This document shows, piece after piece, positions 42,885-50,405 of a stretch of DNA of 64,000 bases. Made by a program: the position numbers and the translations under genes. The notes beneath the pieces were generated by a model. That model did not search any database. It worked only from the letters and a program-made list of their open reading frames with translations, and had not been told where the DNA came from. Every line of letters begins with the position of its first letter. Positions within the stretch are counted from its first letter, which is position 1. The DNA is from Faecalispora jeddahensis (GTDB lineage Bacteria; Bacillota; Clostridia; Oscillospirales; Acutalibacteraceae), in the NCBI RefSeq assembly GCF_000577335.1, contig NZ_CBYL010000002.1, forward strand, positions 1-64,000, in the 5' to 3' direction.

Positions 42885-44381
42885 TTATTTTGGGGTATAC
42901 AAAGGCATCTGCTTTCTGATCGCCTCTGCGAGCGCGGGAGAAGCCTGCTCCACGTTCCGCAAGACGGCTCGTTGGGTATCAGGCTGCGCCGCCACAAGTT
43001 CCGACGCAATATTATCCGCCAGGTTCTTCTTTTCCACATCAGAAAAAGCCTCGTACCTCTGGCCTGCTTGCGTAAAATTATCCGGGTTGGGGATTTCAGC
43101 GCGCATAATCTCGCCGGAGATATGTCTGCCCTCCCCGCTGGACACCATGGATGCGGGGGACCACCCCGGCTGTTTGTTGACGGGGATATTGCGATAATCG
43201 GGGCCCAGCCGATGACGCTGAGCATCCGAATAAATAAAGGTACGTCCCTGCAGAATCTTATCATCGGAAAACTCCAGCCCGGGAAGCAGATTCGCCGGAT
43301 TGAAGGCCAATTTTTCAACCTGCTCGGCATAATTGTCCGGGTTGCGGTTTAAAACCATCTGCCCGACGGGGATAGAGGGATACCGCGCTTCGTCCCACAC
43401 CTTGGTATCGTCCAAGGGATCGAACGGAAGCGTCTTTGCATCCTCGGGGTCCATCAGCTGTACACGCAGCTCGTATTCGACGGTCTTGCCCTGCGCGATA
43501 CTGTCATACAGGTCGCTCCCGGCGATGTTCGGGTCTTTGCACGCCAGCTGCTGGGCCTCCTTGCGATCAATATACTCCTGCCCCGCTGCAGGAATCCAAA
43601 TATATTTTACATAGCGCCGAACACCCTGCGCATTCTGCCAGACATAGGTGCTCACACTATACCCCCGGATATGGCGCAGGCTTTTGATCGTTCCCAAATC
43701 CGAAAAAAACCATACCAGCATATTGGTTGCCTCGGGATATTTGGCAAACATACTCCAGACCCGCTCCGGATCAGCCAGATTATTCACGGGGGAGGGCGAA
43801 AGATGGGCGATAACATCCGGTACACGGATCGCATCGCGTACAAAAAAGACAGGAAGATGGTTGCAGAGCAGATCGAAGTTTCCCTCGTCGGTATAAAACC
43901 TGGTACTGAACCCGCGCACATTCCTTAAGGTGTCCGGCGTTCCCTGATTGCCCGCCGCCAGAGAGAAGCGCACCGCCACCGGTACCTGCTGACCGGGCGT
44001 TTGCAAAAAACCGGCTTTGGTATATTCCTTCATTGAATGAGTGGTGCGAAAATAGCCAAAAGCGCCATACCCTTTTGTATGTATGCGCCGTGGAAGCGTG
44101 GTGGAGGATACAAAGTTCCCTAAAGTCTCATGCAGGGCGGTATCCTGCACAAGAACAGGCCCCCGTACACCCACTGTCTGCGAATGGGTTACATCCGGAC
44201 TCCCGGTTTTTGCGGGTGCTGCGTTTGGGCGGGGCGTTTCGGCAGCCGTCGGCTGACTGCTCCTGTTGGCCCCCGGAGAAGACGATTGAGATTGATTCCG
44301 CTTGATTTGCTGGTTTTGTCTGCCTCCTTCGCGCATGGCTTTCTCTTGCTCTAATCGAAACCATCCGTTATTGTTGTTCAC
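42885..44381 (-). CDS. Monofunctional heme catalase
   Basis: 498 residues, small-subunit clade length. The distal His is in RIHTKGYGAFGYF (about 70), the conserved Asn in the NHLPVFFVRD segment (about 140) and the proximal heme-ligating Tyr in RTFIYSDAQRHRLG (about 350). A Ser/Gln/Pro-rich N-terminal tail of about 40 residues precedes the core. It degrades hydrogen peroxide in the cytoplasm, unusual but not rare in anaerobes. The GTG at 44381 follows GGAGGAGT; the longer frame has no ribosome site. A dyad with Fur/PerR-like half-sites surrounds its predicted -10 box. Confidence 0.93.
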   Translation of the reverse strand: MNNNNGWFRLEQEKAMREGGRQNQQIKRNQSQSSSPGANRSSQPTAAETPRPNAAPAKTGSPDVTHSQTVGVRGPVLVQDTALHETLGNFVSSTTLPRRIHTKGYGAFGYFRTTHSMKEYTKAGFLQTPGQQVPVAVRFSLAAGNQGTPDTLRNVRGFSTRFYTDEGNFDLLCNHLPVFFVRDAIRVPDVIAHLSPSPVNNLADPERVWSMFAKYPEATNMLVWFFSDLGTIKSLRHIRGYSVSTYVWQNAQGVRRYVKYIWIPAAGQEYIDRKEAQQLACKDPNIAGSDLYDSIAQGKTVEYELRVQLMDPEDAKTLPFDPLDDTKVWDEARYPSIPVGQMVLNRNPDNYAEQVEKLAFNPANLLPGLEFSDDKILQGRTFIYSDAQRHRLGPDYRNIPVNKQPGWSPASMVSSGEGRHISGEIMRAEIPNPDNFTQAGQRYEAFSDVEKKNLADNIASELVAAQPDTQRAVLRNVEQASPALAEAIRKQMPLYTPK

Positions 44382-44411
44382 GTACACTCCTCCAAAGCGT
44401 GCAAAAAGCAC

Positions 44412-44443
44412 AATGATAATACAGTATATTCATCATTATCATT
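44412..44443 (-). promoter_or_regulatory. Catalase promoter region with Fur/PerR-like half-sites
   Basis: AATGATAAT (44412-44420) is inverted at 44435-44443. On the minus strand a TATACT -10-like box lies between them. TGATAAT/ATTATCA are Fur-family half-sites, but their spacing is 14 rather than 1. A further ATCA-rich dyad (CAGATG/CATCTG, 44483-44505) lies upstream. Confidence 0.45.
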
Positions 44444-44614
44444 CCTGTTGCGCATATTGCGATCTTCCATAAACCGATTCGTCAGATGGATGATGTTATC
44501 ATCTGAAAGCAGTAAACTAACAGAAGAAATGATTTTGCAAGAGGATTGTGCAGTGCCCGCATCTATATGAAACGAATCAATTGATATAGCTACCGCCCGT
44601 TGCTGCCTGTACCC

Positions 44615-44669
44615 CATTGATATGACCGGATTTCTGCAAGCCCTATCGCCCCGTCCCGACCAAGTAAAA
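44615..44669 (+). repeat. Dispersed intergenic repeat, copy B
   Basis: Begins CATTGATATGACCGGATTTC and continues with TGCAAGCCCTATC, ending CCAAGTAAAA. The last ten bases form the left arm of a hairpin whose right arm is TTTTACTTGG (44691-44700). Strong ungapped match to copy C, weaker to A. Confidence 0.7.
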
Positions 44670-44800
44670 ATACCAGCCGAAAGACTGGCGTTTTACTTGG
44701 CGCCGCCTGCGCACTGGTTATCCGTTCACTTTGCCCATACACGCCCTCGGCCTCCGGATTCTGATAACGTACAGAAATATCCGAAATCATTCTGAACGCC

Positions 44801-44843
44801 AAAAAGACATCGCTTTCCGTCAAGGAGAAGCGATGTCTTTTTT
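44801..44843. terminator. Bidirectional terminator
   Basis: AAAAAGACATCGCTT (44801-44815) is inverted at 44828-44842 with T run following. No gene ends close to it on the plus strand, which suggests a deleted gene between repeat B and here. Confidence 0.7.
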
Positions 44844-45063
44844 CATTCGGGAAGGTATGGTATGATGATAGATGTCAGCTTCATATAACCACACGATACG
44901 GACAAAATAAAATTTGTCGAGCAGTTTTGAGCCGGGATTTATGGATCATCCGGCATAAAAACGCCGTTGCAACCACCGGTTGACAGATCTCCAAGTGCAG
45001 ATGGTGGCGACGCAACTGCCGGATTTCTTATAATGACATTACCAAACGAAAGGGGTGTCAGTC

Positions 45064-45666
45064 ATGAACATCGCAGACAGAATTCAAAACTTAAGAAAAG
45101 CAAAGGGAATTTCACAGGAGGAACTGGCAGACAAGGTTGGCGTATCGCGTCAGGCCGTATCCAAATGGGAAAGCGAGCAGAGCGTCCCCGATTTGGATAA
45201 GGTCATCATTATGAGTGAATATTTTGATGTGACGACGGATTATATCCTCAGGGGCATCGAGCCGGCGGTCAATGACCAGGGAGCGCACGCCGTTTTAACC
45301 AGCAAAATCCTGTACATCGCATCCACTGCCTTTCTTGCGATCGGCCTGTTTTGCGCGTTCGGCGGTTGGTATGAACAGCAGACGGCGGACATTATTTGGG
45401 GATCTATGATTATTCAGGCCGTTGGCGTGGCGGGATATTTCATCGGCACGCTGTTATCAGGCGCAAAAGCGTCGTTTGCGATAAATTGGCTGAATATTCT
45501 GCTGGCCGTATTTATGCCGCTCAGTCTGATTGTCGCCGTTTGTTTCAGAAGTATCGCCGCGCCGTATCCGACAGAGATCACCACCGGCGTTGTGTTTGCA
45601 GCAGTATATTTGATTACAGCCGGACTGAGCTTTGTGATTCTGAAAAGGAAGGCCAAAAAAGAATAG
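45064..45666 (+). CDS. XRE-family regulator with membrane segments
   Basis: 200 residues. Helix-turn-helix at 1-60 (ISQEELADKVGVSRQAVSKWESEQ) followed by four hydrophobic segments (about 85-105, 112-132, 142-162, 172-192). This membrane-bound one-component layout is common in Clostridia, and such genes often control a neighbouring transporter; none is adjacent here. ATG at 45064 with AAAGGGGTG upstream. Confidence 0.82.
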   Translation: MNIADRIQNLRKAKGISQEELADKVGVSRQAVSKWESEQSVPDLDKVIIMSEYFDVTTDYILRGIEPAVNDQGAHAVLTSKILYIASTAFLAIGLFCAFGGWYEQQTADIIWGSMIIQAVGVAGYFIGTLLSGAKASFAINWLNILLAVFMPLSLIVAVCFRSIAAPYPTEITTGVVFAAVYLITAGLSFVILKRKAKKE

Positions 45667-45705
45667 CAGGCGTGCTGTAAATTCCAATACATCTATTGTC
45701 AATTT

Positions 45706-45736
45706 GAAAGGCCGCCGATTTCATCGGCGGCCTTTC
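45706..45736. terminator. Terminator of the membrane XRE gene
   Basis: GAAAGGCCGCCGAT (45706-45719) is inverted at 45723-45736, 3-base loop. Confidence 0.75.
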
Positions 45737-45861
45737 AGTTTATCTTTATCCATCTGCTTTGTTGGCAACCAATACTATAATGACGCTCTCCCAAAAGTAA
45801 GTAATTACATTTTGGAGGGGTATACTTCTAAATTAATAATAAAACTAAAAGGGTGGATTTT

Positions 45862-46704
45862 ATGGCTCAGCCTAGGAATCATCACTTTGTACCACAAACA
45901 TATTTGAGGTATTTTTCTGCATATGACGGAAAAATTGGAGTTTTTGATAAAAGCACTCAAAAAAGATTTGAAACGACTACTCACAATATTGCTGCAAAAA
46001 GGGATTTTTATCGTGATACTCTTTTAAAAGATGAATTCTATTGGGAGCATTTTTACGCACGAAAAGCTGAGCCACTTATACCACATACATTTGACATGGT
46101 TCGATTTGCCAACTATTGTACTGACAACGCATGTAAAATTTTGAATAGTGATTTTAGGGTGAAACTATCTTATATAATATTTTCACAGATAATACGCGCA
46201 AATAAAGCCTATCAAACATGGTTAAATTACGGTTCACAGGTCAACAGGGAAAGGTTTCTTTCCCGTGAAGGGTCATACTTGCTGTCAAATAAAGAAATTC
46301 GGTCGCGTTTATTACGAATGATCAATTCCAATGATTTTGTTTTATCAGAAATGGAATCTTTGCTTAGTATGATTTGGCTCGTATATAGAACGGCAAGCAA
46401 GTCAAATTCTTTTCAAACGAGTGATAATCCTGTGGCGTTCTACCATATTCCTTCAAAATCTTGTAATATAGTAGAATATGGGCCTATTTATAAAAATTGT
46501 GTCATTCTTTTCCCAATTTCCGATGAATTATGTATCGTTCTATGTCCCCCTGATAACACGGAAAGTCACATTCTCATGCCTTATTCAAACTGTATTCTTG
46601 AAGCACCTGTGGACTTAATAAATGCATGTAATGAAATTCAACTACAGCAATGCATTCGCCAAACTTATTATAAACCATATCAAAAGCCTTCCACAAAATA
46701 TTGA
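45862..46704 (+). CDS. DUF4238 domain protein
   Basis: 280 residues. The N-terminal RNHHFVPQTYLRYFS is the signature of DUF4238. Later conserved parts are NIAAKRDFY (about 45), SEMESLLSMIWLVYR and the TSDNPVAF segment (about 190), which resembles the family's conserved D-NP motif. Function is not established; the paired histidines suggest a nuclease-like metal site, as inference. The gene is much more AT-rich than its surroundings and sits in the accessory stretch, which points to horizontal acquisition. ATG with AAAGGGTGG upstream. Confidence 0.8.
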   Translation: MAQPRNHHFVPQTYLRYFSAYDGKIGVFDKSTQKRFETTTHNIAAKRDFYRDTLLKDEFYWEHFYARKAEPLIPHTFDMVRFANYCTDNACKILNSDFRVKLSYIIFSQIIRANKAYQTWLNYGSQVNRERFLSREGSYLLSNKEIRSRLLRMINSNDFVLSEMESLLSMIWLVYRTASKSNSFQTSDNPVAFYHIPSKSCNIVEYGPIYKNCVILFPISDELCIVLCPPDNTESHILMPYSNCILEAPVDLINACNEIQLQQCIRQTYYKPYQKPSTKY

Positions 46705-46740
46705 TCGTATTTGTTCTTGTAATACGAATTGCTTACTTCT

Positions 46741-46795
46741 CATTGATATTACTGGATTTCTTCAAGTCCTATCATCCTACTCCAACCAAGAAAAG
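46741..46795 (+). repeat. Dispersed intergenic repeat, copy C
   Basis: CATTGATATTACTGGATTTC, then TTCAAGTCCTATCATCC, ending ACCAAGAAAAG. The hairpin at 46791-46821 begins within it. Confidence 0.7.
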
Positions 46796-46821
46796 ACCGC
46801 CGATTTCATCGGCGGTCTTTT
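46791..46821 (+). terminator. Terminator after the DUF4238 gene
   Basis: AAAAGACCGCCGAT (46791-46804) inverted at 46808-46821, then further T. The stem core is nearly the same as that at 45706-45736, so the DUF4238 gene is bracketed by related hairpins. Confidence 0.8.
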
Positions 46822-46938
46822 TTGCTATGTCCATCCCTCTCAAGGGCAGGTATAACATATAAATTTACAGTACATAAAGCCAAAATCACCCGTGAAGAAA
46901 CAGAATTCTCTTTTTTCCAAATTTATCCTATTATCATC

Positions 46939-46982
46939 TTGACTTTCGGACTCCGTAAGTGCTATGCTTAAGGAGTCCCGAA
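46939..46982 (+). promoter_or_regulatory. Promoter and dyad operator of the first RHH-like gene
   Basis: TTGACT (46939-46944), 18 bases, TATGCT (46963-46968). TTCGGACTCC (46945-46954) begins right after the -35 box and is inverted, with one extra base, at 46972-46982, so the -10 box is enclosed. The design suits autorepression. Confidence 0.65.
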
Positions 46983-46995
46983 GTGAGGTGATAAT

Positions 46996-47172
46996 TTGGG
47001 AACAAAAAAGATGGGCCGTCCAACGGACAACCCCAAAGCGCATCAAATGACCGTTAAGTTCGACGATGAATGTATCAAAATCCTCGAGATTTACAGCGAA
47101 CAGGAGAATGTTCCAAAAACGGAAGCGGTCAGGCGCGGGGTTATGAAGTTAAAGGATGACCTCAAAAAATGA
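46996..47172 (+). CDS. Small ribbon-helix-helix-like protein, copy 1
   Basis: 58 residues starting at TTG after GAGGTGAT. Pattern: basic GTKKMGRPTDNP, a short strand (HQMTVKFDD), then helices (ECIKILEIYSEQENV, TEAVRRGVMKLKDDLKK), as in CopG/Arc-like DNA-binding proteins. The second copy at 47478 shares the layout. Probably a small autoregulator or an antitoxin-like repressor. Neither copy is followed by a recognised toxin. Confidence 0.65.
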   Translation: MGTKKMGRPTDNPKAHQMTVKFDDECIKILEIYSEQENVPKTEAVRRGVMKLKDDLKK

Positions 47173-47310
47173 AAGGAAGCGGCGCACACTCAGCAAAGCA
47201 AGCCGCCACTTCCCCAACCGACAATTGCCCAAGGGCAAATGCAGTGTAAATATTGTACCATACGCTGCAACTCCTTTCAAGCAATGTCGGACGACATACA
47301 GAAAGGAAGG
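47173..47310 (+). repeat. Conserved non-coding tail, copy 1
   Basis: About 128 of 138 bases match 47658-47795, clearly more than the RHH genes themselves. It contains a small hairpin (TTGCCC-AA-GGGCAA) and a Cys-rich open frame from 47239 (MQCKYCTIRC). After it, 47311-47370 shows remnants matching the start of the gene at 47802, then diverges. Confidence 0.75.
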
Positions 47311-47414
47311 AGAAAGAGGATGATTTGGCAGCGAAAGAAATCACTCTCCAACACGGTCTCCCTTTAGCGAGTAGTTCGGATTTTTGTTTTTTTCAAAATA
47401 TTCCAAATAAACAG

Positions 47415-47459
47415 TTGACAAATAGGGTCACCCGCTCTTATAATCAAGGTGACCCTATT
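47415..47459 (+). promoter_or_regulatory. Promoter and dyad operator of the second RHH-like gene
   Basis: TTGACA (47415-47420), 18 bases, TATAAT (47439-47444). AATAGGGTCAC (47421-47431) is perfectly inverted at 47449-47459, enclosing the -10 box. Same architecture as copy 1 but a different operator sequence. Confidence 0.75.
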
Positions 47460-47477
47460 CTACTGGGAGGTGTTATA

Positions 47478-47657
47478 CTGGAAACGGGTAAAAAGAGAGG
47501 CCCCAAAACAGATAATCCAAAGCTGTACCGAATGGCAGTGAAGTATGACGAAGAGTGCAAACAGATTTTAGATGCTTACTGTGAGCAGGAAAACGTCAAC
47601 AAAATGGAAGCCGCCCGGCGCGGGATTAAGAAGTTGAAGGATGACCTCAAAAAATGA
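47478..47657 (+). CDS. Small ribbon-helix-helix-like protein, copy 2
   Basis: 59 residues. Basic ETGKKRGPKTDNP, strand YRMAVKYDE, helices ECKQILDAYCEQENV and MEAARRGIKKLKDDLKK. The start lies after GGGAGGTG; CTG at 47478 aligns with the TTG start of copy 1, and no ATG fits, so the start is unusual and uncertain. Roughly two thirds identical to copy 1, and the last 20 bases of the two genes are the same. The upstream promoter is near-consensus. Confidence 0.65.
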   Translation: METGKKRGPKTDNPKLYRMAVKYDEECKQILDAYCEQENVNKMEAARRGIKKLKDDLKK

Positions 47658-47795
47658 AAGGAAGCGGCGCACACTCAACAAAGTCACACGCCACTTCCCC
47701 AACCGACAAATGCCCAAGGGCAAATGCAGTGTAAATATTGTACCATACACTGCAGTTCCTTTCAAGCAATGTCGGGCGACATACAGAAAGGAAGT
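47658..47795 (+). repeat. Conserved non-coding tail, copy 2
   Basis: Counterpart of 47173-47310, about 93% identical. Here it forms the leader of the gene at 47802. The frame from 47724 (MQCKYCTIHC) runs without stop into that gene, so an N-terminally longer product cannot be excluded. Confidence 0.75.
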
Positions 47796-47801
47796 TTTAA
47801 A

Positions 47802-48083
47802 ATGATTATTCGGCAGCTAAAAAAAGACCAGTTTGAAAGCCTACACAGCTCCCTGATCAGAAAAGCCCGTTCCGAACCGCTGGAAGCAAGCTACACCGTC
47901 ACGATGACCATCAATGGCGCGGAGTATGCCGTTAAGGTTCAGCCGGAGCCGCACAACAAAATCGCTATTTTGCAGGCATTGCGCATTTACCGCGAGGAGC
48001 ACGGGCCCAACTTTGAATTGATCACGCAGGGCAATGTATTATCTTCTCTGCTGGAACTGCTGATCTATCAGGGCGTCGCATAG
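47802..48083 (+). CDS. Small protein of unknown function
   Basis: 93 residues. Soluble, with a two-half pattern: helix-rich start (IIRQLKKDQFESLHSSLIRKA), a beta pair (ASYTVTMTINGAEYAVKVQP) and a helix-rich end. Not recognised. ATG at 47802 with AAAGGAAG eight bases upstream. It follows the second RHH-like gene and the repeated tail; a decayed copy of its start follows the first tail, so the original unit was probably regulator, tail and this gene. Confidence 0.65.
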   Translation: MIIRQLKKDQFESLHSSLIRKARSEPLEASYTVTMTINGAEYAVKVQPEPHNKIAILQALRIYREEHGPNFELITQGNVLSSLLELLIYQGVA

Positions 48084-48095
48084 AAATGATTCAGG

Positions 48096-48132
48096 AAAAG
48101 CCCCGGAACGGAACCTTCGTTTTGGGGCTTTT
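48096..48132 (+). terminator. Terminator after the small unknown gene
   Basis: AAAAGCCCCGGAACG (48096-48110) pairs with CGTTTTGGGGCTTTT (48118-48132) including G-U pairs. Confidence 0.7.
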
Positions 48133-48319
48133 GATTCGCTCTTAGGCAGATTTGCGGCTCAAACCCGGTGCGGGTTCGGGCCGCAAATCCCGCAGGGCTA
48201 CTCCCTAGCAAAATGAAGTGACAGGCCTGCCTTTCTATGGTACAATTTGGGTAATCCCTGTTTTCCAAAGCGGAACAAAGCCCCTGGCATCAAAAAACAT
48301 ACTTGGTCGGAGGAAGCGT

Positions 48320-48964
48320 ATGTTTGCAGTCAACACCTATGAACAGATCGAAAAAATAGAGCGCGAGCTTGGGGAACAGCACATCGTGATCCTGCTGTTT
48401 GTCCGGCCGAGCCTGCAGGGCGCCAAAGAGATCATCGATGAATTTGATTATATCCATTACAATTCCGGGAAGCTCTGCTCGATTTACGCAGTGGGATACA
48501 CCAATGATTCGGAGCTGGCCAAGACGAACGGGTATCGCAAGCTGGACCGAAAGTACGGCGCCGACTGGTATTTCAGCGATAAAGCCTTTGTCGACTTTAA
48601 AAACAATCTGGAAGGCCGGCTGAACTGGAAATACTCTGGCGAAATCGAATTGATCGTTCTTCAGAGCAACCCCAATGGAAGCAGAATTCTGAACTTTCAG
48701 AACTATGTCGCCATTGATGTGAATTATGGAATCCGGAAGGAATACATTGATTCCTTTCCCAGATTGATGGAATCGCTGATTCGAAGCTCGCGTTCAGAGG
48801 TCACCGCGATTGAAGCCATGAAAAAAGTCGGGCATTCCCGCATCAGCGTCAAAAACGTGGTACTCAATACGATTGAAGAGTGTAAAAAAGTGCCGACCCC
48901 TGTGAAGAACATTGTGAAGGATCGGCTGTTCTACCTGACCTCGACCCATCAACCGAACAGCTAA
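48320..48964 (+). CDS. Hypothetical protein
   Basis: 214 residues, soluble, no motif that I can assign. The N-terminal part (HIVILLFVRPSLQGAKEII) reads like a beta-alpha start of an alpha/beta domain; later IELIVLQSNPNG and ISVKNVVLNTIEECKKVPTPVKN follow. ATG with GGAGGAAG upstream. Flanked by terminators, so it is monocistronic. It may belong to the same accessory stretch. Confidence 0.6.
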   Translation: MFAVNTYEQIEKIERELGEQHIVILLFVRPSLQGAKEIIDEFDYIHYNSGKLCSIYAVGYTNDSELAKTNGYRKLDRKYGADWYFSDKAFVDFKNNLEGRLNWKYSGEIELIVLQSNPNGSRILNFQNYVAIDVNYGIRKEYIDSFPRLMESLIRSSRSEVTAIEAMKKVGHSRISVKNVVLNTIEECKKVPTPVKNIVKDRLFYLTSTHQPNS

Positions 48965-49019
48965 AAGGAATGCAGCCTGCTGACTGCTGCCAACCGTTTA
49001 CAGAAGCACGAATAACACA

Positions 49020-49053
49020 AGGGGCCAAAAAGAGCATGCTCTTTTTGGCCCCT
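49020..49053. terminator. Perfect 34-base palindromic terminator
   Basis: AGGGGCCAAAAAGAGCA (49020-49036) is followed at once by its exact inverse (49037-49053). Ends both the plus-strand hypothetical gene and the minus-strand SDR gene. Confidence 0.8.
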
Positions 49054-49153
49054 CTTATCTGGATTCCGCCGCCCGTTCTGGAAAGTTTAACATGTCAGAA
49101 GAGTGGGCGGAACCATATGATTTGAATGAAATATCGCTGTTTTGCAGATCACA

Positions 49154-49897
49154 TCAGCAATCGACTCCGCCGTCAACCCGCAAAAGCTGCCCTGTGACAA
49201 AGGAGGAATCCTCCGTCGCAAAAAACAGCGCCACGGTTCCGATTTCTCTGCCCTGACCAATCCGTTTCAGGGGGGACATTTCTTTCATCCCTCCTACAGC
49301 GGCTTCTCCGCCTGCGCTGTCGAGCATTGCCGTACTGATTGCTCCGGGCAGAATGGCGTTCACCCGGATTTCCGGCCCCAATTCACGGGCCAGTGCTTTT
49401 GTCAATCCGTTCATCGCGTGCTTAGAGGTGCAATAGGCCGCCGCGCCCCATCTTGCCGAGGTTCCCGCGATAGACCCTGTATTGATGATATAGCCTTGTC
49501 CCTTCGCTTTCATGATGGGGGCAACCTTCTTCGATAAAAGCAAAGCGGCCGTCAGGTTGACCTGCATGATCTTATCCCATTCTTCAATGGGAACATCGAT
49601 GGAGCTCTTGATGCTGAGCAGCCCGGCGTTATTGAATAATATGTCCACCGTTCCATATTTTTCAAGTGTCTCGTCCACGATCTGATCCAACGACTGCCTG
49701 TCGGAGAGGTCGGCGATGACATAGGATGCTTCTCCACCGCTTTTTTTGATTGTCTCCACGACTTCTTTCGCTCTCGCTTCATCTCTTCCGGTGATCACGA
49801 CCTTCGCGCCCTCTTCCGCAAACACATAAGCCGTATCTCTGCCCATGCCTGAAGTCGCTCCGGTAATAATTGCTACTTTTCCGTCTAATCTGCCCAT
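49154..49897 (-). CDS. SDR family oxidoreductase
   Basis: 247 residues, classical short-chain dehydrogenase. NAD(P) motif TGATSGMGRDTA (about 11), NNAGLLS (about 88), catalytic Ser in NTGSIAGTSA (about 140), YxxxK in YCTSKHA (about 153), and PGAISTAML (about 185). The terminal GQLLRVDGGVDC is typical. Substrate unknown. ATG at 49897 with AGGAGA eight bases upstream. Confidence 0.92.
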   Translation of the reverse strand: MGRLDGKVAIITGATSGMGRDTAYVFAEEGAKVVITGRDEARAKEVVETIKKSGGEASYVIADLSDRQSLDQIVDETLEKYGTVDILFNNAGLLSIKSSIDVPIEEWDKIMQVNLTAALLLSKKVAPIMKAKGQGYIINTGSIAGTSARWGAAAYCTSKHAMNGLTKALARELGPEIRVNAILPGAISTAMLDSAGGEAAVGGMKEMSPLKRIGQGREIGTVALFFATEDSSFVTGQLLRVDGGVDC

Positions 49898-50405
49898 TTT
49901 CTTCTCTCCTTTATCTTGATATGATTTTGGTAGTCTGTGATGGATATTTTTATAACAATCCATTTACTCACTATAGTATATTGTTTTCAAAAGGATTTCA
50001 ATATATGGAACGTTTTCAGAAGATAGAATTTTGGGTCCTCGCCATTGTTTATATTGCCTAATTTTACCAAACTTACTCTTTTTCACTTTATCATTTTTAT
50101 AAAATTTTGTAAAACAGGAATACTTTTGGCTGAATGATGCAGTTCACTGAAATGTGCACTCTGACTGTACCCCCACACAGGGCAGTGAGCGCCGGAGGTA
50201 CAATTGAAATCTTTGTATATGCATGTCCGAAAATGGCTGGCTTTTGAAGAAATAGATGATATAATAACCTCACAGTGCAAACCAAAGCAAAGCTTCGGGC
50301 ACTGAGAGAGCATTGAATCATCTTGGTGATCGCGATGATTTCAAGGCTCTTTGAAGAGCAATTTCAAATTCATGATATTCATTCCAGTCAAAAGGGGGCG
50401 TGATG
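49898..50405. other. Divergent intergenic region
   Basis: About 500 bases, AT-rich from 49950 to 50110. Holds the promoters of the SDR gene (minus) and the Ada-AlkA gene (plus). A TATAAT at 50260-50265 is the best -10 for the latter but lacks a good -35, as expected for an activator-dependent promoter. No gene seen. Confidence 0.45.

Larger units (their letters stand above)
44444..45063. other. Non-coding region holding repeat B and a terminator
   Basis: Apart from the repeat copy, its hairpin (44660-44700), the terminator at 44801-44843 and the catalase control region, I see no gene. The open frame on the minus strand at 44590-44823 is created by the repeat. The promoter of the XRE gene is not obvious. 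Confidence 0.5.

Noticed and set aside
44590-44823. 77-residue minus-strand frame, with a similar frame at 42514-42813
   Set aside because: Their shared residues (IGLxEI..YxW) come from the dispersed repeats A and B read backwards; copy C has stops in that frame, so it is not a conserved protein.
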